Source of the DNA: Natronorubrum texcoconense
Lineage (GTDB): Archaea > Halobacteriota > Halobacteria > Halobacteriales > Natrialbaceae
DNA: 64,000 bases
Direction: 5' to 3'
Assembly (NCBI RefSeq): GCF_900100335.1
Contig: NZ_FNFE01000009.1
Span: 62,001-126,000 of the forward strand
The notes beneath the pieces were generated by a model. That model worked only from the letters and a program-made list of their open reading frames with translations, searched no databases and was not told the origin of the DNA. Below, one piece after another: positions 26,378 through 34,878 of this stretch. Numbering within the stretch: the first letter of the stretch is position 1; each line of letters starts with the position of its first letter. The position numbers and the translations under genes were made by a program.

Positions 26378-26840
26378 GGTCGGATCACGCCGTTTACGGG
26401 ATGGCGAACGGTTGAACCGGAGATCGAACTGCGACGGTGTCGTCGCTCCGCAAGCGCCGATGGAGGGCACATAGTCGCCACTTTGCTTCGCCCGTTGTCG
26501 GTCTTTCTATCACCAGTCACCCATCGTGGTTCGTACGCGGGCGGTACGAAACGGTGTGGGTTGACTGGGAACGCACCGGTGGATCCCCCAGTGGTGCGAC
26601 GATCTATCATGGTCCGAGTATCTGCACGGGGGCTGTATATTGTTTTCTATTACCGTGTGGTACTCTGACACGGATTTGACGGAAGTCGGAGCCGTCGCCG
26701 CTGGTGTCGCGCATTTGGTATCGCGGCTATTCGTTTATCCTCTACTCGTCTCCGGTTCGGAGAGAGTCCCACAACCGCGTTAGTCAGCCGATCTGAACAC
26801 CGTGACGGCTTTATGCCGCTTCGAAGCGTGAGCTATCCAC
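26378..26840. other. 460-bp divergent intergenic region
   Basis: Frames on both strands are short and compositionally wrong for haloarchaeal proteins. The AT-richer part around 26630-26660 has no recognisable element. The only assigned site is the TATA-like box at 26809-26815 (CTTTATG), 29 bp before the ATG at 26841. Confidence 0.6.
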
Positions 26841-27140
26841 ATGGCCACAGAGCAAGATCCCCCGCGACTCGGCTTCGGAACCGCACTCTACACCGAGGAC
26901 GGCGAACAGGTCGGCCACATTCGGGGTTTCGACGAGGATGGCTTCTACGTCACCCTCCGCGACGGCTTCGAGGGACTGAGCGTAGACCACGTTCGGTCGG
27001 GCCACGAGTTCGGTGAAGCACACTTGATGTGGCGTTGTCTCGAGTGTGGCGAGATGGGTGAACTCGACCAGGACCTGCCGGAGAGCTGTCCCTCCTGTGG
27101 GACCGAACGCGAGAACCTCTACTACTGGACCGAGGACTAA
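26841..27140 (+). CDS. rubredoxin-like zinc-ribbon protein
   Basis: The 99-residue protein has an N-terminal PRC-barrel-like beta segment (RLGFGTALYTEDGEQVGHIRG) and a C-terminal zinc or iron ribbon made by CLEC and CPSC pairs. The pattern is a known haloarchaeal family without characterised function, with CxxC pairs as in rubredoxin. It may act in metal binding or electron transfer. The leaderless promoter supports the start. The panE gene follows 40 bp downstream with its own TATA-like sequence. Confidence 0.8.
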   Translation: MATEQDPPRLGFGTALYTEDGEQVGHIRGFDEDGFYVTLRDGFEGLSVDHVRSGHEFGEAHLMWRCLECGEMGELDQDLPESCPSCGTERENLYYWTED

Positions 27141-27180
27141 GACGGCAACCGTTTTTATCGCGGTGGCCCCAGCCTCCGAC

Positions 27181-28086
27181 ATGGAGATCGTGGTCTTCGG
27201 AGCCGGCAGCCTCGGCAGTCTCGTCGGTGGGGTCCTCGCGCGCGAGTCACGACACGACGTCACGCTGGTCGGACGCGACCCCCACGTGCGCGCCGTTCGC
27301 GAGACGGGTCTCGAGCTCGTCGGCGAACTCGAGGCGACGACCACTCCCCATGCGACGACCGACGGTCGCAACCGTTCGGCCGACCTCGCGATCGTCACGG
27401 TCAAATCGTTCGACACGGCGGCAGCCGCCGAAACCCTCGGGACTGGGTCGTACGACACCGTCCTCTCCCTCCAGAACGGGATGGGAAACGAGGAGACGCT
27501 CGCAACCGAACTCGAGTCATCTGTTCTCGCTGGAACGATATCCTACGGCGCGCTCCTGCGGGAGCCGGGTGTAATCGAGTGCACCGGTATCGGCGACGTC
27601 GTCCTCGGTGCGCGAGAGGGGGGCCGATCGGAGCGGGCCGAACGGATCGGCGACCTGTTTTCGGCGGCCGGCCTCGAGACCACCGTCGCCGACGACATGC
27701 CCCGTCGCCTGTGGGAGAAACTCGCCGTCAACGCCGGGATCAACGCCGTGACGGCGCTGACCAGAACCGAGAACGGAGCCGTGCTCGAGCGCGAGACAAA
27801 CGACCTTTCGCGCGCGGCCGCACGCGAGACGGCTCGCGTTGCCCGCGCAGACGACGTGGAGCTGTCGAATCGTGTGGCTATCGACGCGATGGAGTCCGTT
27901 GCCGGCGATACCGCGGCGAACACCTCCTCGATGCACCAGGATATCCTCGCCGAGCGACGCACCGAGATCGACGCGATCAATGGATTCGTCGTCGACCGAG
28001 GATCGGAACTGGGGCTCGAGACACCGACGAACCGCCTTCTGACGGCACTGATTCGGACGTGGGAGCGAGGACGCGGCCTTCGCTAA
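27181..28086 (+). CDS. panE: 2-dehydropantoate 2-reductase (ketopantoate reductase)
   Basis: The 301-residue enzyme reduces ketopantoate to pantoate with NAD(P)H in coenzyme A synthesis. The nucleotide-binding GAGSLG motif is at residues 7-12, the TVKSFDT segment follows the Rossmann fold, and the C-terminal helical domain contains LWEKLAVNAGINAVTAL with the conserved Lys and Asn. The ATG at 27181 is preceded at 24 bp by the T-rich box TTTTTATC, so a leaderless start is likely. The longest frame begins upstream within the preceding gene. Confidence 0.92.
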   Translation: MEIVVFGAGSLGSLVGGVLARESRHDVTLVGRDPHVRAVRETGLELVGELEATTTPHATTDGRNRSADLAIVTVKSFDTAAAAETLGTGSYDTVLSLQNGMGNEETLATELESSVLAGTISYGALLREPGVIECTGIGDVVLGAREGGRSERAERIGDLFSAAGLETTVADDMPRRLWEKLAVNAGINAVTALTRTENGAVLERETNDLSRAAARETARVARADDVELSNRVAIDAMESVAGDTAANTSSMHQDILAERRTEIDAINGFVVDRGSELGLETPTNRLLTALIRTWERGRGLR

Positions 28087-28267
28087 TCGACCACCAGTAC
28101 ACTGCATGTGACGATACGAAATCGGTAGTGATCGACCGACGGCGAGCGTTCGCGCTGTTCGGCCACGATGTCACGCCGTCGTTGGTTTCATAATCAACTC
28201 GCGACCGTACCGGCGGCTCAGAGACTGTGATCTCAGTCGAAAACAAACGAATCGAACGCTCGAGAAC

Positions 28268-28633
28268 TTAGAACGGGGCTTCGGGACCTTCGTCCGCGTC
28301 GCCGTCGTCGACGGTTTCGCCGGGGAACGATGGACTCATGCCGCCACCGCCGCCCATGTCGGCTTCGCCCTCCATGCCGGTGTGGGCGTTGACCTGCTCG
28401 ATTTCGGGAATTTCCTTGACCATTCGGCTCTTGATCGCTTGGATCGTCATCGGCGAGATGCCACAGCCACTGCAGGCGCCACCGAGCGCGATGGTGACCT
28501 CGCCGGTCTCGCGGTCGAGGTCCTGGATTGCCGCACTACCACCGTGCATCTGAATCTGCGGGAAGTTCCGACGCAGGAAGTTCGCGACGCGGTCCTCGAG
28601 GTCGTCCCCGTCGTTCTGGGTCTCGGTACTCAT
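28268..28633 (-). CDS. NifU C-terminal-domain Fe-S scaffold protein
   Basis: The 121-residue protein is a NifU/Nfu domain with the cluster-binding CSGC at residues 54-57 (ALGGACSGCGISPMTI). It would assemble or deliver Fe-S clusters. After residue 90 there is a Gly/Asp-rich acidic tail (MGGGGGMSPSFPGETVDDGD) absent from bacterial NfuA. A TATA-like sequence (TTTAGGG on the minus strand) lies about 28 bp upstream. Confidence 0.9.
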   Translation of the reverse strand: MSTETQNDGDDLEDRVANFLRRNFPQIQMHGGSAAIQDLDRETGEVTIALGGACSGCGISPMTIQAIKSRMVKEIPEIEQVNAHTGMEGEADMGGGGGMSPSFPGETVDDGDADEGPEAPF

Positions 28634-28705
28634 ACGATTCGCTTGGGTACGAGACCCCCTAAACCTTCCGTCATCTATGTTCGTCTGGGAACACGTTACG
28701 GTCGA

Positions 28706-29077
28706 TCAGGCGAACCCGAAGACGCGCTCGAGTTCGGTTTCGATCTCCTCGACGTGTTTCTCGAGGACCTGCTCGAATCGCTCTTCCTCGACGAGGACGC
28801 CCGACAGTCGTCCGTAGGGGTTGTCGGGCAGTTCGATGCGGAACTCCCCGTCGTGTTCTCGCGGGCCTTGCCCGCTCGAATCATCCGCGGAGCTTTGCTC
28901 CGCGCTACCCTCGTAGAACGGTTCGCTCTCGTTCAGCACCTGCTGGTCGATCGCGTGGACGAGTTCGGAGTCGTAGTTGTCGTTCATTCGGTTGAACGCG
29001 TTCTTGTACGCTTGCTGGAGTTCGGGAAAGTAGTTCGCGTACTTGTCTTCGAATTTCTCGGGATCGAAGTCGGCCAT
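28706..29077 (-). CDS. small acidic haloarchaeal protein interrupted by a palindrome-encoded loop
   Basis: The 123-residue protein is highly acidic and predicted all-helical (MADFDPEKFEDKYANYF...VEEIETELERVFGFA). The type is widespread in haloarchaea (DUF5783-like, from memory) without known function. Residues 57-74 (EGSAEQSSADDSSGQGPR) form a low-complexity loop that coincides with two perfect palindromes in the DNA. This suggests an in-frame insertion that the protein tolerates. The ATG at 29077 removes nine residues from the longest frame. Confidence 0.75.
   Translation of the reverse strand: MADFDPEKFEDKYANYFPELQQAYKNAFNRMNDNYDSELVHAIDQQVLNESEPFYEGSAEQSSADDSSGQGPREHDGEFRIELPDNPYGRLSGVLVEEERFEQVLEKHVEEIETELERVFGFA
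28861..28904. repeat. two triloop palindromes inside a coding sequence
   Basis: GCGGGC-CTT-GCCCGC (28861-28875) and CGCGGAGC-TTT-GCTCCGCG (28886-28904) lie in the middle of the small acidic protein gene. Confidence 0.8.
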
Positions 29078-29273
29078 AGGCGAACCGAAGGCGAGCGGAG
29101 ACAAAAGTCGGACGATCGGTCGGCAGTTGCGCGATGATTCAGGCGGTTGATTTCTACGCCGCGGGACTCGTTCTCAGAATGTGACAACCAGCTAACCCGG
29201 TAGGGGTGTCCTACATACGGAGGATGCGTGCGCAAGCGGAACCAACACTCCTGCGACGCTCCTCACGAGGCAC

Positions 29274-29663
29274 ATGTCCCCGGATAATCCCCCCATTCCA
29301 CGCGAAAAACTGCCACCGGGATGGGGAGCCGTGATGTTTTGCGACGGCCAGTTCGCGTATCGTCACAGACAGCCGCCGATCGAGCTCGTCGCCGATCGAA
29401 CGGCGGCGAATCGGTCTCATCCCGGACTCGGACTCAGTCGATGCTGGGAACTTCGATACCAGTACTCGCTCGGTGATCGGACGATCGCCGAGTCGATCGG
29501 CCGCGTCTCGACTCGTCGAGCGGCCGTCGAGGGCGTACTGCAGTGTATGCACCACATCCACGAATCCGTCGACGAACTGGGCGGCCCAATCGAGGTACAG
29601 GAAATCCTCGACCGAGTGCGGTTCTCGGACGTCGTTCCGGACGGACAGTCCCCGACGAAGTGA
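29274..29663 (+). CDS. hypothetical protein, 129 residues
   Basis: The protein begins MSPDNPPIPREKLPPGWGAV and has a beta-rich N-terminal half (FCDGQFAYRHRQPPIELVADR) followed by a helical C-terminal half (RRAAVEGVLQCMHHIHESVDELG). The coherent secondary structure and codon use favour a real gene. No family was recognised. It is less acidic than its neighbours. Confidence 0.6.
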   Translation: MSPDNPPIPREKLPPGWGAVMFCDGQFAYRHRQPPIELVADRTAANRSHPGLGLSRCWELRYQYSLGDRTIAESIGRVSTRRAAVEGVLQCMHHIHESVDELGGPIEVQEILDRVRFSDVVPDGQSPTK

Positions 29664-30484
29664 GCGTCCTATCCCTGTCGATAGGGCGTACAGCCGATTC
29701 GATATAGCAGTATACAATATAACCGTGCTCAATTACGCCCGTCCGTGATCTGCGGGCTCCGGAGGGTGGCTTCTGTCGTTCGTACGGTGGTCCGACGTGC
29801 TGTGCGGGCGGTTTCAGATCACGGCTACACAGGGAACGTGCTCAGAGACGTTTCTCGACTAACCGTGGCTGTCGAATCTCGGCGCAGAAGAGTTCGACTC
29901 GTGGGTGATTCGTCTACCGCCGATTCGAGAGCGGAGTTTGCTGACCTACTGGAGTTGCGAACTCCAGTGTGCGGATAGCGTCGGTCGGGTGAGTATTGTC
30001 TATCAGTCTCTGCGGTGCTACCGTATCGAATCCACGACAGAGTTCCACCGATTTGGCCCTCGCGCGCACGGTGATATACGTACTGCCACCTCTCGTTCGG
30101 TGATCGAGCGCTCTCATTGTGCAATACGTTGCTCGGTCCGGGACGCCTCGCCCGATTACGTCGAGTTGCAGCAGGGTCGGGGCCGGTTCGAACCCCAGCG
30201 CTGTAATTGGACTCTCACGAACCCGAACTGCGTCGGTCATTTCGAGCGCCGACGTTCGATGGGTGGTGTTCGATCCGCGTTTGGTCTCTCGAGGGAGTAT
30301 ACGCGTTCGACGCCCCGATTCGTCTGCAACGCTTTCCCGTCATTCGTCGATCGAACTGCCGAGTAATCGTGCTATGAATCCCATAGTGCGATATTGAATC
30401 CTCCGTCCCGTCGGGAAGATATCCAGCGGAGCGCTTATGCTTTCGTCTGCGAATGGGTAGGCACGGAAGCCACCCGATGGTCCT
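29664..30484. other. 820-bp gene-free stretch of lower GC
   Basis: Several frames cross this stretch on both strands, but their products are Cys/Arg/Ser-rich and not acidic, so none is called. It contains the perfect inverted repeat at 29948-29968. It may be a decayed gene, an insertion scar or a non-coding RNA locus. The sequence alone does not decide. Confidence 0.6.
29948..29968. repeat. perfect 9-bp inverted repeat, 3-nt loop
   Basis: ACTGGAGTT-GCG-AACTCCAGT lies within the gene-free stretch. The triloop architecture matches the palindromes at 25 kb, but it is richer in AT. Confidence 0.7.
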
Positions 30485-31240
30485 ATGATATCTCAGATTC
30501 CCTTTGCTATCGACTTCCACGTCCACTCGGACGACTCGTACGACGGGCACGAACCGATCGAACTCATCCTCGAGCAGGCGGCCGATATCGGCCTCGACGG
30601 GGTCGTTATCACCGATCATGACGAGATCAGCGAGTCGATTCGGGCCGCCGAACTCGCGCCGGAGTACGGCCTGATCGGCATTCCCGGCGTCGAGGTGTCG
30701 ACTCGCCACGGCCACCTGCTGGCGATCGGCGTCGAAGAGCGCCCCGACCCCGGTCAACCGTTCATGGAAACCGTCGAAACCGTTCGTGAACTCGGCGGAA
30801 TCGCGATCGTCCCCCACCCCTTCCAGCGCAGCCGTCACGGCGTCCGCAAACGGCGGATCGAGGACGCCGACGCGATCGAGACCTACAACTCGATGGTCTT
30901 TACGGGCTATCGAAACCGTCGCGCCCGGACGTTCGCGCGCCGTCGCGACTATCCGGAAATCGGTGCGAGCGACGCCCACTACCTTCCCAACGTCGGCAAG
31001 GCCTACACGGAAATCCTCGTCACGCCCGACGCCGAGAACCCGACCAAAGCGGATATCGATGGCGACGAACTCGTCGACGCCATCCTCGAGGGCCGAACAC
31101 AGATCCGCGGCAAGCGCACGCCGATTCACAAGAGCACGGTCCAGTACGCCAAGGGGGCGGTTCGTAAGTCGACGTATCTGTTGACCAAGCGTGCGCCGCT
31201 GGTGCCGACGGTGCCGGCGTCGATGGATCGATCGAGCTAA
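30485..31240 (+). CDS. PHP-domain metal-dependent phosphoesterase
   Basis: The 251-residue enzyme has the PHP metal ligands in order: DFHVHSDDSYDG, ITDHDE, PGVEVSTRHGHLLAIG, VPHPF and GASDAHYLPNVG. Family members hydrolyse phosphoesters such as histidinol phosphate, AMP or oligonucleotides, and short stand-alone forms like this one are usually of unknown specificity. The C-terminal 50 residues are basic (RGKRTPIHKSTVQYAKGAVRKS), unlike the rest, which might indicate nucleic acid contact. It converges with the recJ-like gene, with 17 bp between the stops. Confidence 0.88.
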   Translation: MISQIPFAIDFHVHSDDSYDGHEPIELILEQAADIGLDGVVITDHDEISESIRAAELAPEYGLIGIPGVEVSTRHGHLLAIGVEERPDPGQPFMETVETVRELGGIAIVPHPFQRSRHGVRKRRIEDADAIETYNSMVFTGYRNRRARTFARRRDYPEIGASDAHYLPNVGKAYTEILVTPDAENPTKADIDGDELVDAILEGRTQIRGKRTPIHKSTVQYAKGAVRKSTYLLTKRAPLVPTVPASMDRSS

Positions 31241-31257
31241 CGATCGCGACGCGCCGT

Positions 31258-32763
31258 TCAGGACAGTTGCTCGCCGACAATCTCGTCGGCTCGTTCAATA
31301 AACGTCTCTTCCTCGCCTTTCGGTACCGTCGCACCGGCGGCGACGTCGTGTCCACCGCCGTCGCCGCCGACGGCTCGAGAGGCCTCGCCCATGACGACCG
31401 AGAGATCGAGCCCCTGGCGGACCAGATTGTGGGTCCCGCGGGAGGACACTTTCACCTCGTCCTCGTTTTTTACCGCCAACGCGAGGATCGGCTTCGATCG
31501 ACTGATCCCCTCGTTCCCCATCGCCATCCCGGCGACGATGCCGACGATGGTCTCGCGGATCTCGTCGCCCGCGTCGAACCACTGGAGGTGTTCCTCGTGT
31601 GTAACACCTTCGCGCGTGACGAGGTCGATCCCGTTCGAGAGGTTCCGCCGGTGATCCCGGAGGAGCTTTCGCGCGCGCTCGAGTGCGTCGCCCCGATCCC
31701 CGAGACAGACGCCGAGACCGACGTCGGCGCGTTCGTAGCGAGCAGTCGCGTTGAGCAGCGTCGAGAACTCGCTGGCGTCTCGGAGTTCGGTGCCGACGGG
31801 TTCCGCGGGCAGCACGTAGGCGGTGCTGACGAGTTGGTCGATCTTCGACGCGGGAACGCCCTTCGAGACGGCCCGTTGGACGAGTGCGCTGGCGACGGTC
31901 TGTTTCTCGTCGTTCGAGAGGCCGGACCACCGGCGCCACTCGCCGTCCTGTTTTAGGTCGAGATCGAGTCCGTCGAGGAATCGGAGCGAACCGCCCTCGC
32001 TGTTGGAGATGCCGGGGATGTGGACGTCGGTGGCGTACTCGAACAGCTTGGGGAGGGGGCGGGTCTGCTTCCCGTAGAGCGCGAGATCCGTGCCGGTCTC
32101 GACGACGCCGGCCTCGACGCCCTCTTCGACGATCTTGGCGTTCGCGCCGTGGAGTTCGCCGCTCGAGGCCTGCATGTCGCCGACGGCGCCGACGACGGCC
32201 AGCGCGGCCAGATCGCGGTTGTCGGCGCGGGCGTCGCTGGTCCCGCTCGCGGTGACGATCCCGCCGTCGGACCGCGGCTCCGTCCGGTCGCCGTCGGCCG
32301 ACGTCTCTTCAGCCGAAAGTTGAACCTCCGCGAGCGCGCGGGCGAGCACGTAGCTCGCACCCGCACCCGAGAGCTCTGAGGCGCCGTTGATCCCGAACAG
32401 GAGCGGATTGAGGTGGTACTCGGTCTCCCGGTCGGCGGGCTGGTGGTGGTCCGCGATGACGGGCGTGAAGTCGCCCGCGTCTTCGCGTTCGCCGATGATA
32501 TCGAGCTGGCCGCTCCCGAAGTCGGTGAAGAGTACAGTCTCGTAGTCGGTCGCCGCGATCTCGGCGATAGCGGTTTCGTCGAGCTGTTTCTCGAAGACCG
32601 TCTCGAACGGGATCTCGGCCCGCTCGAGCGCGCTCGCGGCGATTGCGGCGCTGGTCAGCCCGTCGGCGTCGATGTGGGAGGCCAGCAGCACGCGGTCGGC
32701 GTCGCACAGCCGCGTCGCACACCGAGTCGCACGATCCTCGAGTTCGGGTACTGGCCCAGCCAT
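31258..32763 (-). CDS. RecJ-like DHH/DHHA1 single-strand exonuclease
   Basis: The 501-residue protein has the DHH-superfamily motifs SHIDADGLTSA (residues 29-39), TDFGSGQ, and the DHH triad at 105-107 (IADHHQPA). The C-terminal DHHA1 domain has GGDGGGHDVAAGA. Archaeal RecJ homologues include GAN, which associates with GINS, and several paralogues in haloarchaea. Which paralogue this is cannot be decided here. An acidic, variable insert occurs at about residues 155-185. A TATA-like box (ACTTTATGA on the minus strand) is centred 30 bp upstream. Confidence 0.88.
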   Translation of the reverse strand: MAGPVPELEDRATRCATRLCDADRVLLASHIDADGLTSAAIAASALERAEIPFETVFEKQLDETAIAEIAATDYETVLFTDFGSGQLDIIGEREDAGDFTPVIADHHQPADRETEYHLNPLLFGINGASELSGAGASYVLARALAEVQLSAEETSADGDRTEPRSDGGIVTASGTSDARADNRDLAALAVVGAVGDMQASSGELHGANAKIVEEGVEAGVVETGTDLALYGKQTRPLPKLFEYATDVHIPGISNSEGGSLRFLDGLDLDLKQDGEWRRWSGLSNDEKQTVASALVQRAVSKGVPASKIDQLVSTAYVLPAEPVGTELRDASEFSTLLNATARYERADVGLGVCLGDRGDALERARKLLRDHRRNLSNGIDLVTREGVTHEEHLQWFDAGDEIRETIVGIVAGMAMGNEGISRSKPILALAVKNEDEVKVSSRGTHNLVRQGLDLSVVMGEASRAVGGDGGGHDVAAGATVPKGEEETFIERADEIVGEQLS

Positions 32764-32808
32764 GGAGGTATCGTTGGTGCGGCTTCGGTCATAAAGTTGC
32801 GGTCTGGT

Positions 32809-33168
32809 TCAGAGAAAGAGCATCTCGACCACCGGTTCGCGGAACAGGAGCAGGAGGATGTTGTTGACCGCGAACAGGGTGTACAGCACGACGACTATCC
32901 CGATGAAGCGGACGTCCATCGGGTCCGAGAGGACGTGACCGATCAGTACGACGGCGGCGGCGTAGCAGAGGGCCGCGAGCAGGACGCCAGGCAGTCCGAA
33001 CAGCTGATAGAACAGGACGGTGACGGGGTTGAGTTCGGTCGCGTACGGAACCAGAAAGAACAGCGTCGCTGCGATGGCGTCGATCGCCCAGAGGACGAGA
33101 AACGCGGCTCGGAGCCCGACGGAGTTCGGCGGATCCAGACTACCCTTACGAAACGTTTCGACTGCCAT
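32809..33168 (-). CDS. small integral membrane protein
   Basis: The 119-residue product has about four hydrophobic helices, starting after a short basic N-terminus (MAVETFRKGSLDPPNSVGLR). The loop between the first two helices is VPYATELNPVTVLF, and similar loops occur in DUF5658-like proteins. No catalytic residue is evident. The gene lies between recJ-like and hemD genes, in the same direction as both. Confidence 0.7.
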   Translation of the reverse strand: MAVETFRKGSLDPPNSVGLRAAFLVLWAIDAIAATLFFLVPYATELNPVTVLFYQLFGLPGVLLAALCYAAAVVLIGHVLSDPMDVRFIGIVVVLYTLFAVNNILLLLFREPVVEMLFL

Positions 33169-33285
33169 AGACAGTAGATAGAAGGGGTCTCACGGGGGAA
33201 GATATTGACCTTGCCAGCTCTGGTTGTGTGCGACTCTCACGCGCTCTACGCTCGTCTGCTCGGTTCGATCGCGTAATCGATTGGG

Positions 33286-34038
33286 CTACTCGCCGGCGCG
33301 TCGAACGGCTTCGAGCGTCTCCCGCGCGAGCGCCTCGAACGTGGCCTCGTCGGGCACCACGTCGATGTCGATTCCGTGTGCGGCCGCTGTTTCGGCCGTC
33401 GGCGCGCCGATGACGCCGACGGTGGTCTCGGCCAGCCCCTCGAGTGCCTCCGCACGGAGTCCGCGCTCGGCCGCGGCCTCGAGGAAGTGTTCGACGGTCA
33501 GCGACGAGGTGAAGCAGACGGCGTCGAGGTCGCCTGCGGCGGCGAGCGCGGCGGACTCGCCACTCTCGTCGGGCCGAACGAGCCGGTAGAGGACCGTCTC
33601 GTGGACGTACGCACCCGCGGCCTCGAATCCCTCGAGCAACACCGGGCTGCCGTGGTCGCTGCGGGCGACTTCGACGCGCGCCCCGTCGACCTCGTTTTTC
33701 AGCGTTTCGACGAGTCCGCTCGAGGTGAACTCCTCGGGAACGACGTCGATCGCGTACCCCTCCCCGCGGAGCGCGTCGGCCGTCGCGGGACCGATCGCAC
33801 AGACGGTTTCGCCGCTGGGTTCCCAGCCCGCCTCCGAGACGAGTTCCGCGCCCGTCTTGCTCGTGAAGACGACGTACTCGGCGTCGGTTCGGGGCGTCGC
33901 GTCGGTCGGTTCGACGGCGAGCATCGGGTCCGCTACGGGGTCGGCACCGAGGTCCTCGAGCAGGCTGATCGCATCTGCGATCCGCTCGTCGTCGGGCCGG
34001 AAGACGGCAACAGTGGGTGTCTCTGGTGTCTCACTCAT
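33286..34038 (-). CDS. hemD: uroporphyrinogen-III synthase
   Basis: The 250-residue enzyme closes hydroxymethylbilane to uroporphyrinogen III with inversion of ring D. The sequence is divergent, as is usual for HemD, but the two-domain pattern is clear: AVFRPDDERIADAISLLEDLGADP, YVVFTSKTGAELV, CAIGPATADALRGEGY and, in the second domain, DAVCFTSSLTVEHFLEAA with TVGVIGAPTAETAAAHG. It is the third gene of the hemC-cobA-hemD operon, 12 nt after cobA. Confidence 0.92.
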   Translation of the reverse strand: MSETPETPTVAVFRPDDERIADAISLLEDLGADPVADPMLAVEPTDATPRTDAEYVVFTSKTGAELVSEAGWEPSGETVCAIGPATADALRGEGYAIDVVPEEFTSSGLVETLKNEVDGARVEVARSDHGSPVLLEGFEAAGAYVHETVLYRLVRPDESGESAALAAAGDLDAVCFTSSLTVEHFLEAAAERGLRAEALEGLAETTVGVIGAPTAETAAAHGIDIDVVPDEATFEALARETLEAVRRAGE

Positions 34039-34050
34039 CGTGGGCCCCTC

Positions 34051-34878
34051 TCAGTCGTCCTCGCTGACGTCGCCGTAGTCGTTTTGTAGAAAGTCGACCA
34101 CCGACTCGCGACTGCCGGCGACGTCGCCGATCACCGTCACGGCGGGCGGAGAGATCTCAGCCTCGTCGCGGACGTCGACGATGGTCTCGAGCGTTCCCGT
34201 CGCAACCTGCTGGCCCGGCCAGGTGCCGCGTTCGACGAGGGCCACGGGCGTCTCGGGGGCCATGCCGGACTCAAGCAGGGCTTTCGTGTAGTCGGGAAGC
34301 CGGCCGACGCCCATCAGAACGACGATGGTGCCGCCGGTCGCGGCGAGCGCGCCCCAGTCGACGGCGGACTCCTCCTTGGTCGGATCCTCGTGACCCGTGA
34401 CGAACGAGACGGAGGAGGCGTGATCGCGATGGGTGACCGGGACGCCGGCGACCGCGGGCGCGGCGATGGCCGACGTAACTCCGGGCACGACCTCAAATGG
34501 TACATCGTGGGCCGCGAGATACTCGGCCTCCTCGCCGCCGCGGCCGAAGACGAACGAGTCGCCGCCTTTGAGCCGAACGATCAACTTCCCTTCGCGGGCG
34601 AGTTCGACCAGTCGCTCGTTGATCTCGGACTGGGGCGTGCGCTCGCCGCCGGCGCGTTTGCCGACGTCCTCGCGGCGGTCCTCGGGGAGCATCTCGATGA
34701 TCTTCGGGCCCGGAAGCTTGTCGTGGAGGACGACGTCGGCCGACTCGAGCAGCCGGTAGGCCTTGACGGTCAGGAGTTCGGGGTCGCCGGGACCGCTGCC
34801 GACGAGGTAGACGGTGCCGGGGTCGACGTCGATGGATTCGAACTCGGTGGAATCAGTCGACGTGTCCGTCTCCGTCAT
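34051..34878 (-). CDS. cobA: uroporphyrinogen-III C-methyltransferase (SUMT)
   Basis: The 275-residue enzyme methylates uroporphyrinogen III at C-2 and C-7 to precorrin-2, the branch point to sirohaem, cobalamin and the archaeal haem route. It has VYLVGSGPGDPELLTVKA at the N-terminus, the LKGGDSFVFGRGGEE motif and PGVTSAIAAPAVAGVPVTHR. Its ATG directly abuts the hemC stop codon and hemD follows 12 nt later. The order places the methyltransferase between the two enzymes that make its substrate. Confidence 0.95.
   Translation of the reverse strand: MTETDTSTDSTEFESIDVDPGTVYLVGSGPGDPELLTVKAYRLLESADVVLHDKLPGPKIIEMLPEDRREDVGKRAGGERTPQSEINERLVELAREGKLIVRLKGGDSFVFGRGGEEAEYLAAHDVPFEVVPGVTSAIAAPAVAGVPVTHRDHASSVSFVTGHEDPTKEESAVDWGALAATGGTIVVLMGVGRLPDYTKALLESGMAPETPVALVERGTWPGQQVATGTLETIVDVRDEAEISPPAVTVIGDVAGSRESVVDFLQNDYGDVSEDD

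Noticed and set aside
30181-30200. GGCCGGTTCGAACCCC, resembling a tRNA T-arm
   Set aside because: The T-stem does not pair beyond two bases, and no acceptor, D or anticodon arm is found upstream.
29905-30366. A 153-codon frame in the gene-free stretch
   Set aside because: The product is rich in Cys, Arg and Ser, and there is no promoter-like sequence at the right distance.
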